Shown here one piece after another: positions 17,434 through 25,566 of a stretch of 64,000 nt of DNA (position 1 is its first letter; each line of letters opens with the position of its first letter). The notes below the pieces were generated by a model, which did not search any database, was not told the origin of the DNA, and saw only the letters and a list, made by a program, of their open reading frames with translations. Origin of the DNA: Bacillus sp. AFS006103 (GTDB taxonomy: Bacteria; Bacillota; Bacilli; Bacillales; Cytobacillaceae). A program made the translations under genes and the position numbers. The stretch lies in the NCBI GenBank assembly GCA_002559145.1, contig NTXX01000077.1, forward strand, positions 19,980 to 83,979, read 5' to 3'.

Positions 17434-19602
17434 ATGAAATTAATTATTGCCGAAAAGCCGGATCAAGGATCAACCTTAGCATCAATCTTTAAGCATAAAA
17501 AACAAAATGGTTTTATTGAAATTTTTGCAAATGATGTTTTTCCTCAAGGAGCCTATGTGACCTGGGCAATTGGTCATGTCTGCCAACTAGTCTCGCCCGA
17601 AAAATACCAGCAGGGCTGGAAAAAATGGTCGTTAGATAATTTACCAATTATCCCTGACCAGTTTGAATACGAGGTAACGAAAGATAAGGCAAAACAATTT
17701 GCAGTCATAAAAAAGTTAGTTTCTGATCCTAATGTGAATGAAATTATTCATGCAGGTGATGCGGGACGCGAAGGTGAACTGATTATCCGCAATATTCTCA
17801 GGCTAACAAAATGTCACAAACCAATGAAAAGACTATGGATTTCATCGTTAACAGCAAACAGCATTCGAGAGGGGTTTAAGAAGCTGTTAGATGAGCAGGA
17901 AACGAGGAGCTTATTTTTTGAGGCATATACAAGGGCTTGTGCTGACTGGGTGGTTGGTATGAATGCTTCACGTTTGTATAGCTTACTTTTACAAAAACAA
18001 GGATTTTCCGATGTATTTTCAGTTGGAAGAGTACAAACTCCAACCTTAGCTCTTATTGTGAAAAGAGAACTAGAAATAGAGAATTTTAAATCCGAGCCCT
18101 TTTGGGAGGTTCTTGCACATTTTCTGATAAATGGGAAAAAATATACCGGGAAATGGCAGAATAATGGAGAAACACGAGTAAATAAAAAAGAGCTAGCTGA
18201 AAAGGTTGCGGCTTTTTGCAAGGATAAACCTGCGGAAGTTAGTGAGCTTCTTTCAGAAAGAAAAGAATTCTATCCCCCACTTTTATATAATTTGTCTGCC
18301 CTCCAAGCGGAGGCAAATAAACGCTTTAAATTCTCTCCGAAGAAAACTCTGGATGTTATGCAAAAGCTCTATCAAAAGGGAAATGTCTCGTACCCTCGTT
18401 CTGATTCACGGTACGTAACAAAAGAAGAAGCGAATACGTTCCCGGAAATCTTAAACAAGTTAAGCCATATCAAGGATTACGAAAGCTTTTTTCCATTACC
18501 TCTGGCTTCGATTTCAGAAAATAAACGCTACGTGAATGAAAAAAAGGTCACGGACCACTATGCGATTATTCCGACGGAACAAATCCCAAATGTAGAGCGA
18601 CTCAGCCCTGATGAGAAAATGATCTACGATTTAGTCGTAACAAGTTTGATTGCCGCACACTATAATAAGGCTATTGCTGAATATACAACTGTGACCACTA
18701 TGGTCGATGGGAGGGCAGCATTTATCTCGAAAGGGAAGGTGCAAATTGAAGATGGCTGGCGAAAAGTACTGAATCCAAAAGATAATGATGATGAGCCAGC
18801 CTTGCCAAAGTTATCAGAAGGTGAGCAGGGCCAAACAGATAAAGTGGAAGTCAAAGAAAGCAAAACACAACCGCCAAAACGCTATACCGAAGGACAATTG
18901 ATTACGTTAATGAAAACGGCCGGTAAGCATATAGATGATAAGGAACTGGAAAAAATTCTGACAAAGACCGAGGGCCTTGGAACTGAAGCTACAAGAGCAG
19001 GCATCATTACAATGCTAAAGGACCGCCTATACATTGAGGTTAATAAGAATTTAGTTTATGCTACAGCCAAAGCCAAAATCCTGATTGAGGCCATCGGCAA
19101 AGAAATTTTAGCTTCACCGGAAATGACTGCAAAATGGGAGCAGAAACTAAAGGAAATATCAGACGGGTCCGCTGCACCAAAGCAGTTTATGGAGCAAACA
19201 AAGAAAATGGTTATTCACTTAATTTCTTCAAGTATGGGTCAAGCTACAACCTGGACTTTCTCAGAGGATATTCGCGAAAATTTTGCACCGGGGAAGCAAA
19301 AAGGAAGGAAGCAGACCGTTACAAAGCTTGGTCCTTGTAAAAAATGTGATGGGTCAGTAGTAGATAAGGGGAGTTTTTACGGTTGTTCAAATTACCAAAA
19401 GAATCACTGCAATTTCACCATTTCAAAGAAAATATTAGGTAAAAACATTACCCAAAAGAACATTAAGCTCCTTTTATCAGAAGGAAAAACAGACCTGATT
19501 GAAGGATTCGTTAATAAAGAAAAAACCTTTAATGCACGGCTTTTTTTAGATGAAGCTGAAAAAAGGGTCAAATTTTTATGGGAAGAAAAAGCCTCAAAAT
19601 AA
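17434..19602 (+). CDS. topB: DNA topoisomerase III
   Basis: 722 residues, type IA topoisomerase. The N-terminal TOPRIM domain has IIAEKPDQG and DAGREGELI (Asp about residue 109). The catalytic Tyr is residue 320 in NVSYPRSDSRYV. A C-terminal zinc-binding patch CKKCDG...YGCSNY lies near 640. The enzyme passes one strand through another to decatenate DNA and resolve recombination intermediates. I choose ATG 17434 (KLIIAEKP start, AAAGGGAG nine bases upstream) rather than the upstream in-frame start at 17362, which has no ribosome site and lies in the cydD-topB gap. The length equals B. subtilis TopB. Confidence 0.96.
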   Translation: MKLIIAEKPDQGSTLASIFKHKKQNGFIEIFANDVFPQGAYVTWAIGHVCQLVSPEKYQQGWKKWSLDNLPIIPDQFEYEVTKDKAKQFAVIKKLVSDPNVNEIIHAGDAGREGELIIRNILRLTKCHKPMKRLWISSLTANSIREGFKKLLDEQETRSLFFEAYTRACADWVVGMNASRLYSLLLQKQGFSDVFSVGRVQTPTLALIVKRELEIENFKSEPFWEVLAHFLINGKKYTGKWQNNGETRVNKKELAEKVAAFCKDKPAEVSELLSERKEFYPPLLYNLSALQAEANKRFKFSPKKTLDVMQKLYQKGNVSYPRSDSRYVTKEEANTFPEILNKLSHIKDYESFFPLPLASISENKRYVNEKKVTDHYAIIPTEQIPNVERLSPDEKMIYDLVVTSLIAAHYNKAIAEYTTVTTMVDGRAAFISKGKVQIEDGWRKVLNPKDNDDEPALPKLSEGEQGQTDKVEVKESKTQPPKRYTEGQLITLMKTAGKHIDDKELEKILTKTEGLGTEATRAGIITMLKDRLYIEVNKNLVYATAKAKILIEAIGKEILASPEMTAKWEQKLKEISDGSAAPKQFMEQTKKMVIHLISSSMGQATTWTFSEDIRENFAPGKQKGRKQTVTKLGPCKKCDGSVVDKGSFYGCSNYQKNHCNFTISKKILGKNITQKNIKLLLSEGKTDLIEGFVNKEKTFNARLFLDEAEKRVKFLWEEKASK

Positions 19603-19632
19603 AATTGTAATTTAGAAGTGATAAAGTACCTT

Positions 19633-19658
19633 GTTTACTATTTTTTTATATAGTAAAC
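19633..19658. promoter_or_regulatory. Perfect 9-bp inverted repeat upstream of mntR
   Basis: GTTTACTAT (19633-19641) and ATAGTAAAC (19650-19658) with an eight-base spacer, between topB and mntR. It may be an operator or a weak topB terminator. It does not resemble the MntR box I know (TTTGCC-type). Confidence 0.45.
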
Positions 19659-19691
19659 TTTTAGGTGAGTAATTTTTTTGGAGGGTATGGG

Positions 19692-20111
19692 ATGCCAACA
19701 CCAAGTATGGAAGATTATATTGAACAAATATATATTTTGATAGAAGAAAAAGGATACGCGCGGGTCTCAGATATTGCCGAAGCGCTGTCTGTACATCCCT
19801 CCTCAGTAACGAAAATGGTGCAGAAGCTTGATAAAGATGAATATTTAGTTTACGAAAAATATAGAGGGCTCGTGTTAACAGCCAAGGGTAAAAAGATTGG
19901 CAAGCGACTGGTCTTCAGACATGATTTACTTGAACAATTCCTAAAAATCATCGGTGTTAAAAATGAAAATATTTATAACGATGTCGAAGGGATTGAACAC
20001 CATTTAAGTTGGGATTCAATTGATCGAATTGGTGACCTGGTTCAGTTTTTTGAAGAAGATCAAAAACGGATTGAGGCTCTAACTGAAATTCAAAAACAGA
20101 ATGAAAATTAA
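19692..20111 (+). CDS. mntR: Manganese-responsive regulator MntR (DtxR family)
   Basis: 139 residues, nearly the B. subtilis MntR sequence. It has a winged helix-turn-helix (RVSDIAEALSVHPSSVTKMV, about 24-43) and a dimerisation domain. All six Mn ligands known for MntR are present: Asp8, Glu11, His77, Glu99, Glu102, His103. Mn-bound MntR represses manganese importers and activates efflux genes. The start is ATG 19692, seven bases after GGAGGG; the upstream GTG at 19665 would add residues not in the family. Followed by a clear terminator. Confidence 0.97.
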   Translation: MPTPSMEDYIEQIYILIEEKGYARVSDIAEALSVHPSSVTKMVQKLDKDEYLVYEKYRGLVLTAKGKKIGKRLVFRHDLLEQFLKIIGVKNENIYNDVEGIEHHLSWDSIDRIGDLVQFFEEDQKRIEALTEIQKQNEN

Positions 20112-20119
20112 CCAAAAGG

Positions 20120-20150
20120 AAGCACCTGGCAGAAATTTCCGGGTGCTTTT
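20120..20150 (+). terminator. mntR terminator
   Basis: An inverted repeat AAGCACC..GG / CC.GGGTGCTT followed by a short T-run. The stop codon of the next gene on the minus strand overlaps its right edge. Confidence 0.8.
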
Positions 20151-20367
20151 AATATAAATCCGGGTATTGATCAAAAGATTGGTTACTTTCTGGAATTAAT
20201 GACAATCTTCCATGTTCTTCCTCTACGGCTATTATCCCTTGAATTAGACCGTTTTCTGCTTCTTGGATTGCTTTTCGATAAGAGATGATTCTTCCATTAG
20301 AAGTGACAAAATTAATTATTTCCCCAAAATAATTACGGTGAAGTGCAACAATGGATTCGATGATAAT
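20149..20367 (-). CDS. DUF3892-like small protein lacking a canonical start codon
   Basis: An open frame of about 72 codons reads I-E-S-I-V-A-L-H-R-N ... GRIISYRKAIQEAENGL ... EEEHGRLSL ... QYPDLY. The 'I.AV/L-H.n..G.I..F.t..GriiSY..A..eae.G.I.gv' pattern matches the DUF3892 family of small Bacillus proteins of unknown role. No ATG, GTG or TTG exists at the expected start: after an in-frame TAG at 20377-20379 the codons are AGG, GGG, ATA, ATT, ATC, ATC, GAA. A good ribosome site (AGAGGGGG) sits immediately upstream, so initiation could occur at ATT 20367 or ATC 20364/20361; alternatively the start has been lost by mutation. The coordinate given assumes ATT. Confidence 0.55.
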   Translation of the reverse strand: MIIESIVALHRNYFGEIINFVTSNGRIISYRKAIQEAENGLIQGIIAVEEEHGRLSLIPESNQSFDQYPDLY

Positions 20368-20444
20368 TATCCCCCTCTAGAATATAAATTAAAATTTTTA
20401 CCATGCTTTTACCTATATTCTTTCTTTTTTTTTCAAATAATAAA

Positions 20445-20474
20445 CAAAAAAGCATCGGAATTTACCCGATGCTT
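20445..20474 (-). terminator. metA terminator
   Basis: A nine-bp perfect stem AAGCATCGG / CCGATGCTT (20450-20458, 20466-20474), followed on the minus strand by six T's; it lies just after the metA stop. Confidence 0.88.
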
Positions 20475-20478
20475 GGTA

Positions 20479-21387
20479 TTAACCCCAAAAAAAAGGAGTT
20501 TCCTGGTAAACATAATAATTAAGCCAGTTTGAAAAGAATAAATGTCCATGAGAACGCCATCGATTTATTGGCGGTTGAGTCGGATCATTATTAGGGAAGT
20601 AGTTCTCCGGAATATGGATTTCAAGACCCCTATTCAAATCCCGTTCGTATTCCTGTGCAAGCGAATCTGATTCATATTCCAAATGTCCGGTAATCATGAC
20701 ATGCTTTCTGTCTCGTGAGGCAATTAATAATGCTCCTGCATCCTCAGAAGCAGCAAGCAATGTTAATTTAGGATTCTTTTTAATTGCTTCAATTGATACA
20801 TCGGTATAGCGAGAATGAGGAGCATAAAATTGGTCATCAAACCCTCGCAGCAAAGTATCATTTGGTTCGAAAATACGATGAGCATAAATTCCGGAGCATT
20901 TTCGCTGTAATTCAAATTTACCAATCCCGTAATGATAGTTAAGTGCCGCCTGTGCCCCCCAGCAAATATGCAGGGTCGAGGTGACATTTTGATTAGCCCA
21001 GTCCATTATCTCGGTTAATTCCGACCAATATTTCACTTGATCAAATTCTAATAATTCGACAGGAGCACCAGTTATGATCATCCCATCAAATTTTAGGCTT
21101 TTCACTTGAGAAAAGGTGGTGTAAAACTGTTCAAGATGCTGTTTGCTCGTATGGGTTGATTCATACGAGTTCGTTTTTAGGAAATTAACATTTACTTGCA
21201 AAGGTGAGTTTCCCAGTAATCGTAAAATCTGTGTTTCAGCTTTCTCTTTTTCGGGCATCAAATTCAGAATGAGAATATTTAATGGTCTGATGTCTTGTGC
21301 AATGGCACGCTCATCGTCCATGATGAAAATATTCTCTGTTTCGAGTATTTCCCTTGCTGGAAGGAGTTTTGGAATGTTTATTGGCAA
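20479..21387 (-). CDS. metA: Homoserine O-acetyltransferase (MetA-type)
   Basis: 302 residues, glutamine-amidotransferase-like MetA family, first step of methionine synthesis from homoserine. The catalytic Cys142 is in HICWGAQAAL, with the His in TGHLEYE and Glu nearby. Residue 111 (GAPVE) is Glu, not the Gly of E. coli MetA; in B. cereus MetA this Glu gives preference for acetyl-CoA over succinyl-CoA, so I predict O-acetylation. TTG start at 21387 with AAAGGGGA seven bases upstream. Own promoter at 21444-21471 and terminator at 20445-20474. I looked for an S-box leader and saw none: the leader is only ~50 nt. Confidence 0.93.
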   Translation of the reverse strand: MPINIPKLLPAREILETENIFIMDDERAIAQDIRPLNILILNLMPEKEKAETQILRLLGNSPLQVNVNFLKTNSYESTHTSKQHLEQFYTTFSQVKSLKFDGMIITGAPVELLEFDQVKYWSELTEIMDWANQNVTSTLHICWGAQAALNYHYGIGKFELQRKCSGIYAHRIFEPNDTLLRGFDDQFYAPHSRYTDVSIEAIKKNPKLTLLAASEDAGALLIASRDRKHVMITGHLEYESDSLAQEYERDLNRGLEIHIPENYFPNNDPTQPPINRWRSHGHLFFSNWLNYYVYQETPFFWG

Positions 21388-21443
21388 GTGACCATCCCCT
21401 TTTTAAGTTTAATTAGGTATTTTTCAAAATCCTTCATCCATTA

Positions 21444-21471
21444 AATATAACTACCTACAGCTGGAAGTCAA
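21444..21471 (-). promoter_or_regulatory. Probable sigma-A promoter of metA
   Basis: On the minus strand: TTGACT (21466-21471), a 16-base spacer, TATATT (21444-21449), giving a ~50-base leader. Confidence 0.6.
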
Positions 21472-21561
21472 TGAATATTTAAAATATTTGATAATTATAT
21501 ATTATAAACAGTATTATAAATTCAGAAAAGTTATTAATTTATTCATAATTATATATCGGAA

Positions 21562-21584
21562 TGAAAGCGCTTGTTTGATACAAT
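21562..21584 (+). promoter_or_regulatory. cre-like site and -10 box of fhs
   Basis: TGAAAGCGCTTGTT (21562-21575) matches the CcpA cre consensus except its last three positions, and lies directly before the -10-like TACAAT (21579-21584), with only a weak -35. CcpA binding here would block RNA polymerase. Confidence 0.4.
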
Positions 21585-21626
21585 GAATCCGTAAGCCAAT
21601 ACTAATGAGGAATGCGGGGGATAAAG

Positions 21627-23315
21627 GTGGTATTGAAAACAGCAGTGAAATCAGACATTGAAATTGCACAAGAATCAAAAATGAAACCAATTGTTGAAAT
21701 CGCCGAAAAAATTGGTTTGGAAGAAGATGATCTAGAGCTCTTTGGTAAATATAAAGCGAAACTTTCAAATGAGGCTTTAGCTAAACTCAAAACAAAGGAA
21801 AGTGGGAAAATTATCCTTGTTACTTCAATTAATCCAACACCTGCAGGCGAAGGTAAATCAACTGTAACTGTTGGACTAGCCGATGCTTTTAACCGGATCG
21901 GTAAAAAAACAATGATCGCCCTAAGAGAGCCTTCACTTGGGCCAACTATGGGTATAAAGGGTGGAGCAACTGGCGGTGGATACTCACAAGTCCTGCCAAT
22001 GGAAGACATCAATTTACATTTTACCGGAGATCTGCATGCGATAACGACTGCAAATAATGCTCTGGCAGCATTAATCGATAATCATCTCCAACAAGGAAAT
22101 GAACTTAACATCGATCAACGGAGAATTGTCTGGAAACGGGCTGTAGATTTAAATGATCGCGCATTAAGAAAAGTAATTATTGGACTTGGTGGTCCACTTC
22201 AAGGGGTTCCTAGGGAAGACGGCTTTGATATAACTGTTGCATCTGAGATTATGGCAGTTTTATGTTTAGCCACAGACCTAAAAGATTTAAAATTACGTTT
22301 ATCACGGATGGTAGTCGCTTATAATTATCATAAGGAACCAGTTACCGTTGGTGATTTAGGGGTGGAAGGCGCATTAACGTTATTGTTAAAGGATGCGGTT
22401 AAACCAAACCTCGTGCAAACGATTGAACATACTCCTGCTCTAATTCATGGCGGGCCATTTGCAAATATTGCCCATGGATGTAATAGCGTCATCGCCACAC
22501 AAGCTGCAGCTAAGTTAGCAGATTATGTAATCACTGAAGCCGGCTTTGGAGCGGATTTGGGAGCGGAAAAGTTTTTACATATTAAATCAAGAAGTGCGGG
22601 TATTAAACCGGAGGCAGTTGTTATCGTTGCGACGATTCGTGCGTTGAAAATGCATGGTGGAGTTCCGAAAAATGAATTAGCTAAAGAGAATATTTCGTCA
22701 CTGATACTTGGTTTTGCTAATCTAAAAAAACACATTGAGACGATCAATAGCTTTGGATTACCAGTAGTTGTTGCAATTAACAAATTCATCACTGATTCAG
22801 AACTCGAAGTAAAAACATTACTCGATCTGTGTAAAAGAGAGAACGTTCCGGTGGCATTAACCGAAGTCTGGGAAAAAGGCGGAGCGGGTGGTATCGAGCT
22901 TGCTGAAACACTTTTAGCAGTCATTGACTCACGTGAAAATAATTTTAAATGCTTATACGACCTATCTGACTCGATTGAACAGAAAGTTAGAACCATTGTT
23001 CAAAAGGTTTACGGCGGTAGGGATGTTGAATTTTCTTCGAAAGCTAAAAAACAATTAATTGATTTTGAAAAGTTTGGCTGGTCTCATTTGGCCGTATGCA
23101 TGGCGAAATCCCAGTACTCTTTGTCTGATGATCCGGTCAAGCTTGGTAGACCTTCTGATTTCGTCGTGACGGTTAGGGAGTTTAAACCATCGATTGGGGC
23201 TGGATTTATTGTCGCATTAACTGGTGATGTAATGACCATGCCAGGTCTGCCGAAAAAACCTTCCGCTTTAAATATGGATGTGGATGAAGACGGGAATGCA
23301 ATAGGGCTTTTCTAA
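21627..23315 (+). CDS. fhs: Formate-tetrahydrofolate ligase
   Basis: 562 residues. It has the family P-loop TPAGEGKSTVT near the N-terminus, the formate/folate region EPSLGPTMGIKGGATGGGYS and the C-terminal GDVMTMPGLP. It makes 10-formyl-THF from formate, THF and ATP, feeding purine and formyl-methionine synthesis. I favour GTG 21627 (GCGGGGG six bases upstream); ATG 21612 has no proper ribosome site, and TTG 21633 is possible. B. subtilis 168 lacks this enzyme, so it is a difference from that model. The next gene follows after 16 bases. Confidence 0.95.
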   Translation: MVLKTAVKSDIEIAQESKMKPIVEIAEKIGLEEDDLELFGKYKAKLSNEALAKLKTKESGKIILVTSINPTPAGEGKSTVTVGLADAFNRIGKKTMIALREPSLGPTMGIKGGATGGGYSQVLPMEDINLHFTGDLHAITTANNALAALIDNHLQQGNELNIDQRRIVWKRAVDLNDRALRKVIIGLGGPLQGVPREDGFDITVASEIMAVLCLATDLKDLKLRLSRMVVAYNYHKEPVTVGDLGVEGALTLLLKDAVKPNLVQTIEHTPALIHGGPFANIAHGCNSVIATQAAAKLADYVITEAGFGADLGAEKFLHIKSRSAGIKPEAVVIVATIRALKMHGGVPKNELAKENISSLILGFANLKKHIETINSFGLPVVVAINKFITDSELEVKTLLDLCKRENVPVALTEVWEKGGAGGIELAETLLAVIDSRENNFKCLYDLSDSIEQKVRTIVQKVYGGRDVEFSSKAKKQLIDFEKFGWSHLAVCMAKSQYSLSDDPVKLGRPSDFVVTVREFKPSIGAGFIVALTGDVMTMPGLPKKPSALNMDVDEDGNAIGLF

Positions 23316-23331
23316 AGAGGGAGTATCGTAC

Positions 23332-23850
23332 ATGTTTGATCCAACAGCCTTCGATAACATGAAAGTGGTGATTGAAGGGGCTCTTTACGATTTAGATATT
23401 ATCGGGGAGATTATTATTACCGATCGAAACGATCTAATCAACATAGCGAAGATGTCTCGAAATTTTGATGTGTCGTTTCAATTACCTAATCGCAATGTTT
23501 CAGCTAAGTTAGAAATGAAAGCAAATCTAATTAATCTGGCAGCCGAGCTTTTGCCGCCACTCCTATCAGAGCAGGAAGCAGGATGTCAACTGAGACTCCA
23601 GTTTTTATCTGAACCTAAGGTCCAAGAGATTGATTTTCAAAAGATTGAAACCATTCTCCTTGGTGTTTGGGGTTCGACCAGAAAAATTACTCAAACGGTT
23701 CAATATCACCCGCTTGAAATCGAAAGTAGACTTAATCATCAAATTACAATTGAATTTGATCGATTGATTCGGGAAGACCAAATGGATGATTTGATTGAAA
23801 TGACAGAGTTTATCATGATAACATTAAAAAAACTTAGCCTCGAATATTAG
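23332..23850 (+). CDS. Hypothetical protein downstream of fhs
   Basis: 172 residues, soluble, acidic, alternating short strands and helices, with no signal, membrane or metal motif. I do not recognise it. Sixteen bases after fhs and followed by a terminator, so it is most likely co-transcribed with fhs, which hints at but does not show a link to one-carbon metabolism. AGAGGGAG precedes the ATG. Confidence 0.65.
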   Translation: MFDPTAFDNMKVVIEGALYDLDIIGEIIITDRNDLINIAKMSRNFDVSFQLPNRNVSAKLEMKANLINLAAELLPPLLSEQEAGCQLRLQFLSEPKVQEIDFQKIETILLGVWGSTRKITQTVQYHPLEIESRLNHQITIEFDRLIREDQMDDLIEMTEFIMITLKKLSLEY

Positions 23851-23858
23851 AGTCAAAA

Positions 23859-23893
23859 GAAAAATCAGCTTTTTTATCAAGAGCTGGTTTTTC
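23859..23893 (+). terminator. Terminator of the fhs operon
   Basis: AAAAATCAGCT pairs with AGCTGGTTTTT across an ~11-base loop, ending in T's. Confidence 0.75.
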
Positions 23894-23979
23894 TTACGTC
23901 TTTTAAATATTTACAATATTCAAACTTTTAGGTACGATTGATTTATATGTTTAATTTTTAATAAGAAGGGGAGATGACG

Positions 23980-24828
23980 TTGGTCAAAACAGCTTGGGTC
24001 ACGGATAGTACCGCCTATTTAGACGAAGAATTAAAAAATCATCCGGATTTATATACAATACCACTAACTATATTACTTGATGGTGAGGAATTTTCTGATG
24101 GAATCGACTTAACCTCTGCCCAATTATTTGAAAGATTAAAGCAGCTTAAAAATCCCCCAAAGACCTCCCAACCTTCGATTGGAGCTTTTCAGACATTATA
24201 CGAACAACTGTCTAAGGAGTACGACCAAGTGGTTGCCGTGCTTTTATCAGGAAAATTAAGCGGGACAGTTTCCTCGAGTGAACAAGCAGCGAAGTTGGTT
24301 GAGATTCCAGTTACCACCTTTGATTCGAATATCTTAACCTATCCAATGACGGCTTTACTAAAGGAAGGGATTAGGCTGGTTGAAGAAGGAGCTGGTATTG
24401 AATTGGTAATTAATCGGCTTGATATCATTAAAAAAACGAACGAGACTTATGTTCTTGTCGGCAGTTTAGAACAGCTCCACCGCAGTGGCCGAATGTCAGG
24501 TCTAAAATTCTTTCTGGGCAGTATGCTGAACGTAAAACCAATTATTTCGATTGTTGATGGTGCGCTAAGTGTGAAAGAAAAAGCACGAAGTGAGAAAAAG
24601 GCAAAGGAAAAAATATTGGATTACTTACGATCCTCCTACGAGCAGTACCATTTTAAAGAAGTATATTTATTATATGGGTTGCACGAGGAACATGCAGCGA
24701 ATTGGAAGGACGAATTAGGAAAGGAATTTCCTCAGCTAGAGATTATTTCTTGTCCATTAGGGGCGGTCATTGGTGTACATGCCGGTGAAAATACACTGGG
24801 CATCAGCTGGCATAATGAGTTGAAATAA
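23980..24828 (+). CDS. DegV family fatty-acid-binding protein
   Basis: 282 residues, two-domain DegV fold. The N-terminal domain starts KTAWVTDSTAYL; the lipid carboxylate site includes the Thr/Ser of SQPSIGAF (about 65) and GKLSGTVSSSEQA (about 90); the C-terminal part has LEQLHRSGRMSG and GAVIGVHAGENTLG. Family members (FakB) present fatty acids to the kinase FakA for incorporation into phospholipid. No fakA is nearby. TTG 23980 is chosen because AAGGGGAG ends seven bases before it; ATG 23974 would be only one base from that site. A paralogue is at 54928. Confidence 0.9.
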   Translation: MVKTAWVTDSTAYLDEELKNHPDLYTIPLTILLDGEEFSDGIDLTSAQLFERLKQLKNPPKTSQPSIGAFQTLYEQLSKEYDQVVAVLLSGKLSGTVSSSEQAAKLVEIPVTTFDSNILTYPMTALLKEGIRLVEEGAGIELVINRLDIIKKTNETYVLVGSLEQLHRSGRMSGLKFFLGSMLNVKPIISIVDGALSVKEKARSEKKAKEKILDYLRSSYEQYHFKEVYLLYGLHEEHAANWKDELGKEFPQLEIISCPLGAVIGVHAGENTLGISWHNELK

Positions 24829-24834
24829 TAACAA

Positions 24835-24867
24835 AAAATAATCCCGAACATTCGGGGTTATTTTTTG
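24835..24867 (+). terminator. Terminator after degV-family gene
   Basis: AATAATCCCG / CGGGGTTATT stem with a six-base loop and six T's. Confidence 0.85.
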
Positions 24868-24918
24868 TTTGTTATTCATGTTAAAATGACAAAGATGAAA
24901 GTAGGTGTGCTCAAAAAA

Positions 24919-25566
24919 ATGAAGAATACGATAATTGAACAAACGGAAGTATTTGTCCAGAATGAATTAGGGGAGGATGCGACAGGTCATGATTGGTTCC
25001 ATGTCGACCGCGTCCGACGGAATGCTTTACATATTTGCAAGGAAGAAAATGCAGGAGAGGCGTTCATTATTGAAATGGCTGCATTACTCCATGACATACC
25101 TGATGAAAAGCTGAATGAAAGTATCGAAAAAGGTGAAGAAAAACTTGAAACCTATTTACAAACTATTCCGCTAACAGATAATGATAAAAAACATATAAAA
25201 CAAATTATCGCAACGATTTCCTATAAAGGTGGACAACACACAGAGCTATCGACTATTGAAGCTAAAATCGTCCAAGACGCAGACCGTTTAGATGCGATTG
25301 GAGCCATCGGAATTGCCCGGGTCTTTGCCTATGGCGGCAAAAAAGGCCACCCCATTTATGACCCCGGCATTCAGGTGCGAGATGCAATGAGCTTAGAGGA
25401 GTATCGAAACGGTAAATCCACAAGCATTCATCATTTTTATGAAAAGCTGCTTAAATTACAAGATTTACTAAATACAAAAGCTGCCCGAGAAATGGCAGAA
25501 AGCCGTCACCAAATGATGGAAACATTTTTAGAACAATTTTACCAAGAATGGGATGGACAAGAATGA
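24919..25566 (+). CDS. ypgQ: HD-domain phosphohydrolase YpgQ
   Basis: 215 residues with the HD signature: His in GHDWFHVDRVRRNA (about 25), HD in AALLHDIPDEK (about 58) and the late Asp in IVQDADRLDAIGAIG (about 125). HD enzymes bind divalent metal and remove phosphates from nucleotides; B. subtilis YpgQ is described as a dNTP/NTP-pyrophosphohydrolase-type HD protein, but the substrate here is unproved. The start is uncertain: ATG 24919 (family-like) or ATG 24895. The stop overlaps the next start (ATGA), so it is coupled to the ABC-F gene. Confidence 0.85.
   Translation: MKNTIIEQTEVFVQNELGEDATGHDWFHVDRVRRNALHICKEENAGEAFIIEMAALLHDIPDEKLNESIEKGEEKLETYLQTIPLTDNDKKHIKQIIATISYKGGQHTELSTIEAKIVQDADRLDAIGAIGIARVFAYGGKKGHPIYDPGIQVRDAMSLEEYRNGKSTSIHHFYEKLLKLQDLLNTKAAREMAESRHQMMETFLEQFYQEWDGQE

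Noticed and set aside
17814..18221. 135-codon minus-strand ORF inside topB
   Set aside because: Antisense shadow of topB; composition and lack of a ribosome site argue against it.
21388..21470. S-box (SAM) riboswitch before metA
   Set aside because: The leader is only ~50 nt and lacks the S-box core sequences.
22523..22996. 157-codon minus-strand ORF inside fhs
   Set aside because: Antisense shadow with Ser/Thr-rich, low-complexity translation.
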